Source: a virus. Taken from it: a DNA stretch of 64,000 nt. This document shows positions 8,375-16,281 of this stretch, in pieces; within the stretch, counting starts at the first letter, position 1, and each line of letters begins with the position of its first letter. Location: IMG/VR virus record IMGVR_UViG_3300044951_001887, positions 1 to 64,000 of that record; one strand, 5' to 3'. Both the position numbers and the translations under genes were made by a program. The notes under the pieces are model-generated. The model worked only from the letters and a program-made list of their open reading frames with translations, was not told the origin of the DNA and searched no databases.

Positions 8375-9792
8375 GTGAGGCCGCAGAGGCAGAAAAGTCA
8401 ATCGTTGCAATGATCGGCGATAGCTATTCTGGCGTCTCTGAGCCGGTTGAAGAGGTTGAAAAGTTCGATTTCGAGGCGGACTTTCAGACGGCGGTCGCCG
8501 CTTTGGTTTGTCGCGATGGCGAGTTCATGCGTCGCGCTTCGCATCTGATCAAACCCGACTATTTCGAAAACGTCGGCGAGGCGTCTTTAGTGAATCTGGT
8601 CGTTCAGCATTACGCGAAATATCGTTGTATTCCCGACAACGTGACGACGGCCAGTTTGATACGTGACGCGGCGAAGTCTGGGGCGATCAGAAAGGACGTT
8701 TTGCCGGAACTTTTGACTGCCAGAAAGAAGATCATCAGCGACGCCTTAACCAGCCGTGAGTACGTTGAGGACAAGCTTGCGCAGTTCGTTCGTCACCAAG
8801 CGGTCGGTGCGGCGATCATGAAGTCGGTCGCTTTGCGTGAAACGGGCCAGTTCGACAAGATCGAAAAGCTGATGAAGGCCGCGATCGAAATTGGGCTGAA
8901 TGAGGATGGTGACGCGTATAGCTACTTTGACAACATCGATGAGCGAACAGAGGCACGTCTTGATATTGCGTCGGGCAAGAGACAGCCGCAGGGCATCACT
9001 ACTGGCGTTATGAAACTGGACGAATTGCTGTATCACCGGGGTTGGGGCCGCAAAGAGCTGGCTTCAATTATGGGTGGTGCAAAGTCGGGCAAAACGACGG
9101 CGCTGATCAACTTCGCAAAGGCCGCTTCGCTTGCCGGCCACAACGTTCTGTACATCACGTTGGAGGTTGGATCGGGCATTGTGTCTGACCGTATGGATGC
9201 TTCTCTGACAGAAACGCTAATGAGCGAGCTGGCCGTCAAGCTGCACCATGTTCGCGAAAAGGTCGAGTTGGCAAGAAAGAAGGCTGGAAAGCTGGAAATC
9301 TGTGAGTACGCTTCCGGCACGATGAACGGCAAGATGTTGCGTGAGCGAATCGAGTCCTACAAGTCACCGGGCCGCAACAAAGACGGCAGCGTTCGCGCTC
9401 CAATCAAGTTCGATCTGGTGGTCGTTGACTATGCAGACATCATGGCGCCAATCTTTCGAACGAACGACGCCATTGAAAATTCCAAGTCGGTCTATGTTGA
9501 CTTGCGGGCTATCGCTTTCGAGGAAGACGTAGCGATGCTGACGGCAACGCAAACGAACAGGGAAGGGCACAAGGCAACGGTTGCGCTTGCCACACACGTT
9601 TCGGATGACTTCAACAAGGTTAGGACTGTCGACTTGATGATTTCAATCAACAAGACGGAAGAAGAGGCGCGTGACGGGGTGGCTCGTCTGTACTTTGCCG
9701 CCTCGCGAAATCAGCGCTCCGGCTTTACTGTCGTGGTCAAGCAAAACTTGGAATGTATGCAGTTCATCACTGGCGTTCTGAGGATCGAATAG
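8371..9792 (+). CDS. dnaB: Replicative DNA helicase, DnaB/gp4 C-terminal type
   Basis: 473 residues. The N-terminal 190 residues are helical, as expected of the primase-interaction domain. From about residue 200 comes the RecA-type helicase core: ITTGVMKLDELL, Walker A GGAKSGKTTALINFA, ITLEVGSG, Walker B DLVVVDYADIM, TQTNREG and a final RNQRSG (arginine-finger region). It unwinds DNA at the fork with the primase encoded directly downstream, whose GTG start overlaps the helicase stop by one base. Confidence 0.88.
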   Translation: MSEAAEAEKSIVAMIGDSYSGVSEPVEEVEKFDFEADFQTAVAALVCRDGEFMRRASHLIKPDYFENVGEASLVNLVVQHYAKYRCIPDNVTTASLIRDAAKSGAIRKDVLPELLTARKKIISDALTSREYVEDKLAQFVRHQAVGAAIMKSVALRETGQFDKIEKLMKAAIEIGLNEDGDAYSYFDNIDERTEARLDIASGKRQPQGITTGVMKLDELLYHRGWGRKELASIMGGAKSGKTTALINFAKAASLAGHNVLYITLEVGSGIVSDRMDASLTETLMSELAVKLHHVREKVELARKKAGKLEICEYASGTMNGKMLRERIESYKSPGRNKDGSVRAPIKFDLVVVDYADIMAPIFRTNDAIENSKSVYVDLRAIAFEEDVAMLTATQTNREGHKATVALATHVSDDFNKVRTVDLMISINKTEEEARDGVARLYFAASRNQRSGFTVVVKQNLECMQFITGVLRIE

Positions 9793-10871
9793 TGACCGCC
9801 GGTAACGAAGAGCTTGGCGAGATTCTGGATGAGATTGATATTGAGTCGTGGCTTGACCGCGAAGGTATCAGGTATCGGGTAACTCGCGGCTCCAGAGGCA
9901 TTCAGTTGAACGTCAGGGAATGCCCCTGTTGTGGCAATTCGCACTACAAGGTCTTTCTCAATCAGGAGACGGGGCTTGGCAATTGCTTCTCTGGCGACTG
10001 CGAGCAGACTTTCAATAAGTGGAGCTTCATTCGTCACAGTCTTGGGCTGACGAATCGCCAGGTTGTCGAGCATGTCAAGGAGTTTGCGAGAGAGCAGGGT
10101 TGGAAGCCGAGACGCGTCAAGTCGGCGGCGGTGGATCTGAAAACGAATTTGGTTTTGCCCGAATCGGTTGAGCTGCCGATCGGTAACAAGAACATGAAGT
10201 ATTTGAACAATCGCGGAATCAGTGGCGAGATTACCCGCTACTTCAATCTGCGTTATTCGCAAAGCGGCAAGTTTAGCTACGTGGGCGAGGACGAGAAGGT
10301 TCGAACTCAGTCGTATGCTAAGCGAATCATCATCCCGGTGTTTGACCTTGACGGCGACCTTGTCAGCTTTCAAGGCAGGGACATTACCGGGCTTGCTGAA
10401 AAGAAGTACCTTTTTCCGCCGGGCTTTGCATCGACAGGCACGCATATTTACAACGCTCATAACGCGCATGGCGTAGAGGACGTTGTAATCGGTGAGGGTG
10501 TCTTTGACGTGATGGCAATCAAGATTGCGCTCGATGGGCAGAAAGAGCTTCGCGCCATTACGCCGCTCGGGACATTCGGCAAGCACCTTTCACACGGCGA
10601 TGACGCCAGTCAGCTTGCGAAGTTGGTGAGGCTTAGAGAGGCTGGACTGAAGCGCGTTACGTTCATGTGGGATGGCGAACCAAAGGCGATAGAAGCAGCG
10701 ATCGAATCGGCGCTGCTGCTGCGTAAATATGGCTTTGTCGCCAGAGTCGCAATTTTGCCGAAAGGGCGTGATCCAAATGAGGTTCCGGCGTCGGTTGTGC
10801 GGGATGCGTATTGGAAGGCGACGGCAATTAACGAAGGCAGTGCGGTTCGCTTGCTTTTAGCGAATAAGTAA
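9792..10871 (+). CDS. dnaG: DNA primase, DnaG type (zinc finger plus TOPRIM)
   Basis: 359 residues from the GTG at 9792, chosen because it overlaps the helicase stop and follows GAGG after 8 bases; an ATG at 9753 lies deep inside the helicase. A CHC2-like zinc-binding motif (RECPCCGNSHYK, then GNCFSGDC) is followed by a core and a TOPRIM fold with VVIGEGVFDVMA (Glu of motif I) and VTFMWDGEPKA (D-x-E-like). It makes RNA primers and should act with the helicase upstream. It is shorter than cellular DnaG and has no obvious helicase-binding C-domain. Confidence 0.85.
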   Translation: MTAGNEELGEILDEIDIESWLDREGIRYRVTRGSRGIQLNVRECPCCGNSHYKVFLNQETGLGNCFSGDCEQTFNKWSFIRHSLGLTNRQVVEHVKEFAREQGWKPRRVKSAAVDLKTNLVLPESVELPIGNKNMKYLNNRGISGEITRYFNLRYSQSGKFSYVGEDEKVRTQSYAKRIIIPVFDLDGDLVSFQGRDITGLAEKKYLFPPGFASTGTHIYNAHNAHGVEDVVIGEGVFDVMAIKIALDGQKELRAITPLGTFGKHLSHGDDASQLAKLVRLREAGLKRVTFMWDGEPKAIEAAIESALLLRKYGFVARVAILPKGRDPNEVPASVVRDAYWKATAINEGSAVRLLLANK

Positions 10872-10884
10872 GTCAATAATGACT
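10871..10884 (+). promoter_or_regulatory. Perfect dyad joined to a TATACT -10
   Basis: agtca-ataa-tgact followed at once by atactt (TATACT at 10884-10889). It starts in the primase stop codon and precedes the ligase operon. No good -35 is visible. Confidence 0.65.
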
Positions 10885-10936
10885 ATACTTATAGAAGTTA
10901 AATTGATTATGCGCTTGTGCGCTTGGGGGTTATCCG

Positions 10937-11404
10937 ATGAGTGACGTTATTATTGATTCTGCTTATTTCGGTCACGATAGCGGAACGAAGTTTTATGAAG
11001 TTAATTCGTTTGCAAACGCCAGTGAAAACACATTTATTCTGGTAAAGCGTTATGGCGCGTCAACAGCGTCAAGAAATGGTGGGGCGATAAAAATTGAGCA
11101 TGAAGTCAGTCGAGAGTATTTGAAGGTTGCCTTCAATAACGCGATAAGAGATAGGCTAAGAAGAAAGGCTGGGAATGGGGGCTTCTATGAAAAGATGGAA
11201 TCTTCAAGCCATATTAAAGGCTCGGGCGTTGCTACTGGTGATCATATAGAAGACTTGATTCAACGGCACTATAAGCCAATTGCCGCGTCTCAAGTATTGG
11301 AAGCGCTGACGATGACAAAGTCTACGAACACGGCAAAGCCGAATTTCATAGTTCAAGATCCAGTTGAAGAGCCGCTTCGCGAACCGGATTGGGGAAGTTG
11401 GTGA
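10937..11404 (+). CDS. WGR-like domain protein ending in WGSW
   Basis: 155 residues. Residues 15-85 (KFYEVNSF, NTFILVKRYGA, then a helix IRDRLRRKA-x-NGGFYE) resemble the WGR fold found in DNA-break-sensing and ligase-associated proteins: a strand pair with F/W-x-V, a K-R-Y-G turn and a C-terminal helix ending in G-Y/F. This match is tentative. The C-terminus REPDWGSW shares a G-x-W ending with several other proteins here. Downstream gene overlaps (GTGA). Position in the ligase operon fits a DNA repair role. Confidence 0.45.
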   Translation: MSDVIIDSAYFGHDSGTKFYEVNSFANASENTFILVKRYGASTASRNGGAIKIEHEVSREYLKVAFNNAIRDRLRRKAGNGGFYEKMESSSHIKGSGVATGDHIEDLIQRHYKPIAASQVLEALTMTKSTNTAKPNFIVQDPVEEPLREPDWGSW

Positions 11405-11607
11405 GTGAATTATTAACGGGGATTTCCAATATAACCGGCATTGATTGGAAGGCGCTTGTTGCAGAAGACCCAACCGCTTTTAACTCAATCCTGAACGCGG
11501 TTAGTAATATACGTTCTGAAGAAGCAAAGAAAGCGCGAGAGAAAGAACCCGCTAAGTTCTCTCGGACGCAAGACAAATCTGTCTATCCCGATTTTGGCGA
11601 TTGGTAA
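11401..11607 (+). CDS. Small protein of unknown function ending in FGDW, 68 aa
   Basis: 68 residues from the GTG that overlaps the upstream stop. Its N-terminal half is a helix-rich hydrophobic patch (ITGIDWKALVAEDPTAFNSIL); its second half is highly charged and ends in YPDFGDW. The shared G-x-W terminus with the gene just before suggests that the two bind the same partner. Confidence 0.6.
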   Translation: MSELLTGISNITGIDWKALVAEDPTAFNSILNAVSNIRSEEAKKAREKEPAKFSRTQDKSVYPDFGDW

Positions 11608-11617
11608 GGAGAATTAA

Positions 11618-12211
11618 ATGAGTCAATTTGTTGATGAAGAGGTATATCCGGTTTCTGAATCTAGCAAGGGCTACAACGCATTCAGCGTCACCAATTGCGA
11701 ATCGGCTGGTCATCAGCCAAGTTATTGCATTTGCTTGATGAAGATTGACGCAATGCGCCGCGATGGGAATTTGCGCGGCCTGTCTTGCGAGTCGGACATC
11801 TCCAATAAGACTTGTATTGCGTTGAATATGCGAGAAGAAGAAGTCACGGCGGGTAAGGCGATTTATTTTCTGAATCGCAAAAAACTCAACGAGTTCAACA
11901 ATGCGCGTGACGCCAAAATGGTCGTTAAGGTAACGCCAAGCAATAAGCCGAGAAGGGCTATTTCACCCGAAGCGGAAGCAAGAGTTGCCAGTCAGTTTGA
12001 ACATTCGCAACCCATTCAGCCAGTCATTCGAAAGTTGGAACCGGCGATCGAATCGGGTTCTTACGCTGACGCAATCAATTCGGCTATCGCTGAAAGTTTA
12101 AAACCGAAGGAACCCGCTCTTGTAAAAGAGCAAATCAATACCCCGCCACCGTCGGCGGGAATGAGTATGCGGGAATTGGCTCGATTGAGTCTTGCTGCGA
12201 AAAATCAGTAA
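11618..12211 (+). CDS. Protein of unknown function with a Cys-rich N-terminal half, 197 aa
   Basis: 197 residues. Cysteines at about 27, 37, 39, 56 and 65 (NCESAG, SYCICLM, LSCESD, KTCIAL) could bind metal or an iron-sulfur cluster, although spacing fits no standard finger. The second half is low-complexity and probably disordered, with a short final helix MRELARLSLAAKNQ. A ribosome site AAGGAG precedes the ATG. Part of the ligase operon; function unknown. Confidence 0.55.
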   Translation: MSQFVDEEVYPVSESSKGYNAFSVTNCESAGHQPSYCICLMKIDAMRRDGNLRGLSCESDISNKTCIALNMREEEVTAGKAIYFLNRKKLNEFNNARDAKMVVKVTPSNKPRRAISPEAEARVASQFEHSQPIQPVIRKLEPAIESGSYADAINSAIAESLKPKEPALVKEQINTPPPSAGMSMRELARLSLAAKNQ

Positions 12212-12225
12212 TCAAAGGAGAAACT

Positions 12226-12525
12226 ATGGAACACGAAAATATGGAAAATCCCGAAGTGGCAGAAATCGCCGCCACTTTCAAAGAATATCAATCCAAGCTG
12301 AATGAAGTCATCAGAGGTATGGTTGAGGATGGTGCAAACCCACCTATTTTGGCTTTTGCTTTGGGCTTTCAAATGGCTGAACTGGCGGCAAGCTTCATGA
12401 GCTTTCACGAATACGACGCCGACAGGGCATGTAACGCCTTCGATACGATGACGGCGGATATTCGGACGGGTTTTGTTGAAATGCTCGAATTGTCGCTGGC
12501 TCAAGTTGAAAAGGCTAAAGCATGA
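12226..12525 (+). CDS. Small helical protein of unknown function, 99 aa
   Basis: 99 residues, acidic and almost wholly helical, with no Cys-rich or nucleotide motif. It has AAGGAG before its ATG and overlaps the ligase start by four bases, so it is translated together with the ligase. Confidence 0.6.
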   Translation: MEHENMENPEVAEIAATFKEYQSKLNEVIRGMVEDGANPPILAFALGFQMAELAASFMSFHEYDADRACNAFDTMTADIRTGFVEMLELSLAQVEKAKA

Positions 12526-13913
12526 ATTCCAACGACATTTTTCAACTGATCGAAAACGTCGCTGCGACGGCCAGCAAAAACGAGAAGCAGGCTCTCGTTA
12601 CGCGGTACATGAAGGAAGACCTCTTCAAGCGCGTCTGTCAGTACGCCTATGACCCGTTCAAGACCTACGGCATTCGCAAGCGTCCAGAGACGACCCGCGA
12701 GAACGGAAACGCCGAATTTGATCCCGGCACCTGGAATCTTTTGGATGATTTGATCGCCCGTCGCCTTACCGGCAACAACGCAATCGATGCGGTACGCGGT
12801 GAAATGACGGCGCTCTCGAAAGATTCTTCCGAGTTGTTATGGCGGATCATCAGCAAGGATCTTCGCGCCGGCTTCAGCGAGTCCACGATCAACAAGGCGT
12901 CGAAAGGGCTGATACCGGACTTCCCCTACATGCGCTGTTCGTTGCCAAAAGACGCAAAGCTGGAAGAGTGGCCGTTCGATTCAATCGGCTGTCTCAGCCA
13001 AGAAAAAGCAGACGGCATGTTTGCCAACATCGATCATGAAGTTGGCGGGCTTGTGAGTATTCGCAGTCGTCAGGGTTCGGAATTCCCGATTGACAAGTTT
13101 CCTCGCATCGTCGAGGAAGTCAAAAAACGTCTGTATCCGGATCATCAACAACACGGCGAGATTGTCGTTGTTCGCGACGGTGTTGTCTGTAAGCGTGAAA
13201 TTGGCAACGGCATTCTGAACAGCGTGCTGAATGGTGGCGACTTCGCCGAAAACGAATATCCGGTGTATTTGATTTGGGATCAAATTCCACTTGAGTCGGT
13301 GGTGACTAAAGGAAAGTACGACATGCCGTACAGACACCGTCTCGCCAGCGTGATCAGACAGTTAAGCGGTCAGACTGGTGACAGCTTGATGCTGATTCCG
13401 ACAAAGGTTGTCAAGTCGCTGGCCGAAGCTTACGCACACGCCGCCGAATTGATGAAGACCGGCAAGGAAGGGTCTGTGGTCAAGAATCCCGAAGGTATTT
13501 GGAAGGACGGCACCAGCAAGCACCAAGTCAAGCTGAAATTGGAATTCGAAGTCGATCTGGTGGTAATTGGAATCGAATTGGGTCGCATCGGTTCGAAGAA
13601 TGAAGGAAGGCCGGGTGCGCTTGCTTGCGAAACGTCGGACGGTAAGCTTCGCACATCTGTTGCCGTGAAGAATGAGGCGATGCGTGACAACGTCGAGAGA
13701 GACCCGGAAGATTGGATCGATCGCATCATTCCGGTGACGGCAAACGACATCATGATGCCTGGCGGCAGCAGCGACTTTCACGCACTGTTCTTGCCGCGTA
13801 TGACTGAAGCGAACTACCGCACGGATAAAACCGAGGCGGACAGTTTGACTCGCGTCTTCAAACAAAAAGACGCCGCGATCTTCGGTAAATCCATCTTGAG
13901 CGACGCGCTGTGA
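12522..13913 (+). CDS. ATP-dependent DNA ligase
   Basis: 463 residues, similar in length to T4 gp30. The nucleotidyltransferase core is clear: motif I EKADGMF (the lysine is adenylated), a basic SIRSRQG strand, HGEIVVV (motif III, E), KEGSVVKNP (motif IV) and KLKLEFEVDLVV (motif V), followed by an OB-type C-terminal region. A helical N-terminal DNA-binding domain (about 1-140) precedes it. It seals nicks in phage DNA replication and repair. Overlapping starts and stops link it to both neighbours. Confidence 0.88.
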   Translation: MNSNDIFQLIENVAATASKNEKQALVTRYMKEDLFKRVCQYAYDPFKTYGIRKRPETTRENGNAEFDPGTWNLLDDLIARRLTGNNAIDAVRGEMTALSKDSSELLWRIISKDLRAGFSESTINKASKGLIPDFPYMRCSLPKDAKLEEWPFDSIGCLSQEKADGMFANIDHEVGGLVSIRSRQGSEFPIDKFPRIVEEVKKRLYPDHQQHGEIVVVRDGVVCKREIGNGILNSVLNGGDFAENEYPVYLIWDQIPLESVVTKGKYDMPYRHRLASVIRQLSGQTGDSLMLIPTKVVKSLAEAYAHAAELMKTGKEGSVVKNPEGIWKDGTSKHQVKLKLEFEVDLVVIGIELGRIGSKNEGRPGALACETSDGKLRTSVAVKNEAMRDNVERDPEDWIDRIIPVTANDIMMPGGSSDFHALFLPRMTEANYRTDKTEADSLTRVFKQKDAAIFGKSILSDAL

Positions 13914-14173
13914 ACCAGGCGGAGTTCGACGCCGTAAAGAGCACCTTCCCCTGGACTGAGCAAGTTCAGGTTATTGGTCCTGGCGGGTTGGTTCGGATGA
14001 TTGACCGTTACGGTAGAGAAGTGCCTATCTTTACTATGACTCAGTTCTTGATGTTGATTACAGACAAGATGCAACCGCAACCGCAACCGCAACCGCAACC
14101 GCAACCGCAACCGCAACCGCAACCGCAACCGCAACCGCAACCGCAACCGCAAGACGAAACAGTTCCGGGGTGA
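13910..14173 (+). CDS. Small protein with a (Pro-Gln)13 tail, 87 aa
   Basis: 87 residues from a GTG that overlaps the ligase stop. The first 53 residues look folded (FPWTEQVQVIGPGGLVRM). Then come 13 perfect Pro-Gln pairs and a short acidic end (DETVPG). The repeat comes from a perfect hexanucleotide array (14075-14152), which may change length by slippage without shifting frame. Function unknown; a stiff proline-rich spacer or binding arm is possible. Confidence 0.6.
   Translation: MNQAEFDAVKSTFPWTEQVQVIGPGGLVRMIDRYGREVPIFTMTQFLMLITDKMQPQPQPQPQPQPQPQPQPQPQPQPQPQDETVPG
14075..14152 (+). repeat. Perfect hexanucleotide array (CCGCAA)x13
   Basis: Thirteen identical 6-base units in frame, all using CCG and CAA codons, so it is recent or kept uniform by slippage. 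Confidence 0.95.
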
Positions 14174-14197
14174 TAGTCTTGAGTGAAGGAGAAGCAC

Positions 14198-14599
14198 ATG
14201 CCTTCACTCAAACTCTTCACAGCAGGACAGTTACGTCGAGGTCTTGAATCTCTATCAAGGCCAGCGCCAGCAGCAATCATGTTTGGCCTTGAGTCCGGGC
14301 TTGACATCGACTCCGTGGTCACTCTGACTTGGTCAGGCGCCAAAAAATATAAATCATGCGTCACATACGTTGGTCGCGTCCTTGATCTTCAGCCGATTCA
14401 CATTCGCAGCAAGTATGTTTTTTGGCGCCTTGAGTCTGATGGTTCGCCGTCTCTCTTGTTCGGAATCAACCAAGAAATCTTCGATGCTTTTGGCATGGTC
14501 TGGGGAGAACTTGATCTGGCTTACAAGACGATGCTCATGATCGATGAGGACGCAGAGGCGGCAGACCTTCTAAATCGCGTCAGTCGTCATGACTCGTAA
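14198..14599 (+). CDS. Possible remnant or accessory tyrosine-recombinase-like protein, 133 aa
   Basis: 133 residues from the ATG at 14198, which follows GAAGGAGAAG. The segment PAAIMFGLESGLDIDSVVTL resembles the region of tyrosine recombinases that leads to the first catalytic Arg (x-F-x-L-x-T-G-L-R-x-x-E-x-L-x-L-x-W), continuing with TW, but the Arg is replaced and no H-x-x-R or Tyr motif follows. It lies directly before the tRNA-Val fragment and the true integrase. It may be a degenerate integrase fragment or a small directionality protein; uncertain. Confidence 0.4.
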   Translation: MPSLKLFTAGQLRRGLESLSRPAPAAIMFGLESGLDIDSVVTLTWSGAKKYKSCVTYVGRVLDLQPIHIRSKYVFWRLESDGSPSLLFGINQEIFDAFGMVWGELDLAYKTMLMIDEDAEAADLLNRVSRHDS

Positions 14600-14614
14600 G
14601 TGTATGATTACAAA

Positions 14615-14673
14615 GGTAGAGCGTCTGCCTTACACGCAGAATGTCAGCGGTTCGAGCCCGTTAGCACCCACCA
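14615..14673 (+). other. attP: Candidate attP core: 3' part of a tRNA-Val(TAC) gene
   Basis: 59 bases match a bacterial tRNA-Val from the D-loop to the CCA end: GGTAGAGCG, anticodon arm with CTGCC-TTACACG-type loop (anticodon TAC), TTCGAGCCCG T-arm and AGCACCCACCA. The 5' acceptor strand (should be GGGTGCT) and 5' D-stem are missing, so it cannot fold as a whole tRNA. It sits 162 bases upstream of the integrase start. Integrases commonly recombine at tRNA 3' ends, and the phage copy restores the host gene. Confidence 0.8.
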
Positions 14674-14834
14674 GATATTTGTAACAAAATCAAAGACTTA
14701 GCGGAAATTCGATAGGTCTGATGATTTGTTTGACGCCTTCAACTACACTCTATCCCACTCTAAGACGCTCACAAAAACGTCAAAGACGACCGTATGACAT
14801 GCCGTTAGGCAGAATGTTGGGAAGGGGTGGTCAA

Positions 14835-15926
14835 GTGGCATCGAAAAGAGAGAAGGGCCGAGGTTGGGAATTTACGGTCAAGCGGGCGGGCTTGTTGGAG
14901 AAGCCGCTGATCTTGACGTTCGCTACTGAGGCTGAAGGTGATCTGTTTTGCAAAAACTTGGAATCGTTGCTTGATCGCGGCATTGTGCCGACCGAGTATC
15001 GACCCAAGACCCGCGTTGTTTCGTTCGGCGATTTATCTGGGCAGTATTTGCGAGACGCGCAGGTATCAACAAACGACCGGGAGATTCTGCGCAGCCTGTC
15101 AGAAATAGCCAACACGCCGCTTTTGGCGATCAACGTCGAATGGGTAGACGCACAGGTTCAGCGAATGAAGCGCGAACTACATTACCGACCAGCAACGATT
15201 CGAAAGAAGATCGGGGCAATGGCCCGGTGCTGTGACTGGGGCATTCGACGCAAGTTACTCATTCTGCCAGACGCCCCATTTCGAACGCTGCCAGAAGGTT
15301 ATGCGGCATACACCGAGACGGATGCTGCTTTGGCTGGCGGGGCGAAGTCGGACACGGAGCGCGACCGTCGCCTGGAGTCTGGGGAAGAGTTGGAGATTCG
15401 CAAAGTGTTGGAGCGCGGGGTTCTGTCAAGAAAGCAAAGAGAGTTCACCATTCCCAACCGTCAGGACATTGTTGCGCTATTTGAAGTGCTGCTTGAGACC
15501 GCCATGCGTTTGCGCGAGGCGTACACGCTGACGTCCGATCAAATCGACTTCAAAAGACAAACGATCAATCTGGACAAGACTAAAAATGGAGACAAGCGAC
15601 AGGTGCCGATGTCCTCTATTGCCGTCAAGGTGCTGCGACCGTATTCCAAAAAAGATGGGTACATATTCCCGTGGCTAGAAGAGCAGGGCGGCAACCTGAA
15701 GCTGACGACGAATTATCTCAGCAAGATGTTTGCCCAAGTCTTTGCCGACGCCGGTTGTCCGGATTTGCACACGCATGACTTGCGGCATGAGGCGACGAGT
15801 CGCCTATTTGAACGCACAGACTTTAAGGCGGAAGAGATTATGAAATGCACCGGACACAAGTCGCATCGGATGGTGATGCGCTATCTGAATCTACGCGGTT
15901 CCAATCTCGCCGCTAGACTCTGGTAG
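14835..15926 (+). CDS. int: Tyrosine-type site-specific integrase
   Basis: 363 residues from the GTG at 14835 (after GGAAGGGG, 7-base spacing); this begins with the usual basic arm-binding N-terminus ASKREKGRGWEFTVKRAG. An ATG at 14721 is possible but lacks a ribosome site. The catalytic residues can be seen: Arg in LETAMRLREA (about 225), Lys in DKTKNGDKRQVP, HDLRHEATSR (H-x-x-R, about 313), GHKSHRMVMRY (His, and the nucleophile Tyr at about 348). It would join attP next to it with the host tRNA-Val gene. Its 3' end overlaps the convergent excisionase-like gene by 14 bases. Confidence 0.9.
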   Translation: MASKREKGRGWEFTVKRAGLLEKPLILTFATEAEGDLFCKNLESLLDRGIVPTEYRPKTRVVSFGDLSGQYLRDAQVSTNDREILRSLSEIANTPLLAINVEWVDAQVQRMKRELHYRPATIRKKIGAMARCCDWGIRRKLLILPDAPFRTLPEGYAAYTETDAALAGGAKSDTERDRRLESGEELEIRKVLERGVLSRKQREFTIPNRQDIVALFEVLLETAMRLREAYTLTSDQIDFKRQTINLDKTKNGDKRQVPMSSIAVKVLRPYSKKDGYIFPWLEEQGGNLKLTTNYLSKMFAQVFADAGCPDLHTHDLRHEATSRLFERTDFKAEEIMKCTGHKSHRMVMRYLNLRGSNLAARLW

Positions 15927-16122
15927 TTCGCCCGATCCCCATTCGTGCGGCGGTCTGCTTCACGATCTGCGACGTGGCGTAACCAATCACATCGCACTCC
16001 AACATAACGTAAGCCCTGCCGATTTTTGCGGCGGGGATGTCGCCAGAATGAATCAGCTTGGCGACCGTGTTGACGTGGACGCACAAAAGCTCGGATGCGC
16101 GAAGAATATCCACGGTACTCAT
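15913..16122 (-). CDS. Excisionase-like MerR-type HTH protein
   Basis: 69 residues on the minus strand from ATG at 16122. DILRASELLCVHVNTVAKLIHSG followed by IPAAKIGRAYVMLECDVIGY is the excisionase-family (MerR-like) helix-turn-helix with its wing. The tail is basic (ARMGIGRTTRV). It converges on the integrase with overlapping ends. Likely directionality factor for excision. The ribosome site is weak; an upstream ATG at 16224 would read through the dyad region. Confidence 0.65.
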   Translation of the reverse strand: MSTVDILRASELLCVHVNTVAKLIHSGDIPAAKIGRAYVMLECDVIGYATSQIVKQTAARMGIGRTTRV

Positions 16123-16163
16123 GTTGAGGCGGGCTTTGTGGTTGATGTCATGGTTGTCCGATA

Positions 16164-16177
16164 AGTCACAGATGAGT
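16164..16177 (-). promoter_or_regulatory. Imperfect dyad upstream of the excisionase-like gene
   Basis: agtca-caga-tgagt, one mismatch. Lies 42 bases before the minus-strand start at 16122. Confidence 0.45.
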
Positions 16178-16209
16178 AATGATGGTATCGGCACATTCAG
16201 ATAAAAGCA

Positions 16210-16223
16210 AGTCACCAATGACA
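16210..16223 (-). promoter_or_regulatory. Second dyad upstream of the excisionase-like gene
   Basis: agtca-ccaa-tgaca, one mismatch, 46 bases from the previous dyad. Two sites in tandem in front of one gene are unusual for this genome. Confidence 0.5.
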
Positions 16224-16234
16224 TATCTACAGAC

Positions 16235-16261
16235 GAAAAAAAAGCCTCACTAGGAGGCTTT
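16235..16261 (-). terminator. Rho-independent terminator after the repressor gene
   Basis: Stem AAAGCCTC / GAGGCTTT with a five-base loop and a run of eight A on the plus strand, which is the U-run for minus-strand transcripts. It stands 21 bases after the repressor stop. Confidence 0.85.
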
Positions 16262-16281
16262 GGTTATGTGGTGTCGGGTGG

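Noticed and set aside
9711-10586. Long minus-strand reading frame (291 codons) opposite the primase
   Set aside because: It lies wholly within the helicase/primase genes, has no ribosome site and no motif. It is a shadow of codon bias.
13814-14364. Minus-strand frames with Arg-Leu or Cys-Gly repeats
   Set aside because: They arise only from reading the CCGCAA array backwards.
14600-14673. Complete tRNA-Val gene
   Set aside because: The 5' acceptor strand and D-stem are missing (TGTATGATTACAAA instead), so it is only a 3' part.
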